From assembly GCA_963854835.1 (NCBI GenBank), contig OY978525.1:93090136-93154135 (forward strand): a stretch of DNA of 64,000 bases, written 5' to 3'. A program made the translations under genes and the position numbers. The notes under the pieces were generated by a model that was not told the origin of the DNA, searched no databases, and saw nothing but the letters and a program-made list of their open reading frames with translations. Position 1 is the stretch's first letter; each line of letters opens with the position of its first letter. The stretch comes from Megamerina dolium. Its lineage: Eukaryota > Arthropoda > Insecta > Diptera > Megamerinidae. Positions 63,659-64,000 of the stretch are shown piece by piece.

Positions 63659-64000
63659 ACTTTCTCACAATTATATTATTAAATATTCTCAGTAATTAAA
63701 CTAAATTAAAATTAAATCGATAAACCAAATTAAGTTAAAACATTGAAAGTGATTTTTTTTTGTTCGTCTCCAATACGATCATAAACTACCATAAGCATCA
63801 ACCCATCGACGATCGGCACTATTGTAGCGGCCCATGGGCATCTCTTTCCTAGTTCTTCAACATTCATATATTTTACATTTCGTATAAATACATAAGTTGG
63901 TTAATGTAGTTTAACGGCCTATGATATTGAATCTATTTGAAAAATTTTCTTATATTTTAAAGCATTTTATATAGTATACAGTTAGTTAGCCCATTGGCCT
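63659..64000. other. Noncoding window end
   Basis: Nothing recognised in the last 340 bases. Confidence 0.4.

Overview
The window looks like an AT-rich, repeat-laden stretch of a dipteran insect genome, most likely a tephritid fruit fly. That guess rests on mariner elements with DD41D spacing (the rosa group, first described from tephritids), on other dipteran-type repeats (RTE-, jockey- and R1-like LINEs, a BEL/Pao element, TA-rich dispersed repeats), and on long noncoding spacers rich in CAA, CAG, AAT and TA microsatellites. Species is not resolved. No complete host protein-coding gene is visible; nearly every convincing coding signal belongs to a transposable element. The window therefore looks like the upstream region or a long intron of a large gene, or plain intergenic DNA.

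Layout. 1-9.5 kb: noncoding DNA with three decayed Tc1/mariner transposases (about 3.4, 6.5 and 7.1-7.7 kb). 9.5-10.3 kb: two tRNA-derived SINE copies tail to tail around a dispersed repeat. 12.0-14.6 kb: TA microsatellites, a dispersed repeat and a 1,266-bp rosa-type mariner inserted in a TA tract. 15.2-16.3 and 24.9-26.05 kb: two RTE-like LINE fragments with AAGT tails in opposite orientation. 19.3-20.4 kb: internally deleted jockey-like LINE. 28.5-29.2, 33.5-34.15 and 37.6-38.2 kb: three A-rich, transposon-free segments ending in splice-donor-like sequence, read as possible alternative 5' exons of a + strand gene. 34.6-35.6 kb: an old DD41D relic cut by a SINE with its target-site duplication. 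35.65-36.13 kb: array of CAATTG palindromes, partly in a 21-bp period. 38.7-39.6 kb: ~150-bp repeat array cut by a MITE. 40.7-41.9 kb: second rosa copy. 44.2-53.6 kb: mariner, RNase H-bearing LINE, SINE and R1-like LINE remnants.

54.4-60.3 kb: a complete-ended BEL/Pao LTR retrotransposon on the minus strand, with near-identical LTRs, a 5-bp target duplication, primer binding site and polypurine tract, a damaged gag and no pol. It is young but cannot move by itself. 63.0-63.65 kb: a long near-perfect hairpin and a SINE whose 3' end is a LINE tail.

The strongest observations are the SINE family whose 3' end resembles the 3' end of a resident LINE, with one copy carrying the full LINE tail inside a single target-site duplication; the recently inserted pol-less BEL/Pao element; and the CAATTG array. 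Boundaries of decayed elements are approximate, and family assignments come from motif recognition by eye, not from database searches.
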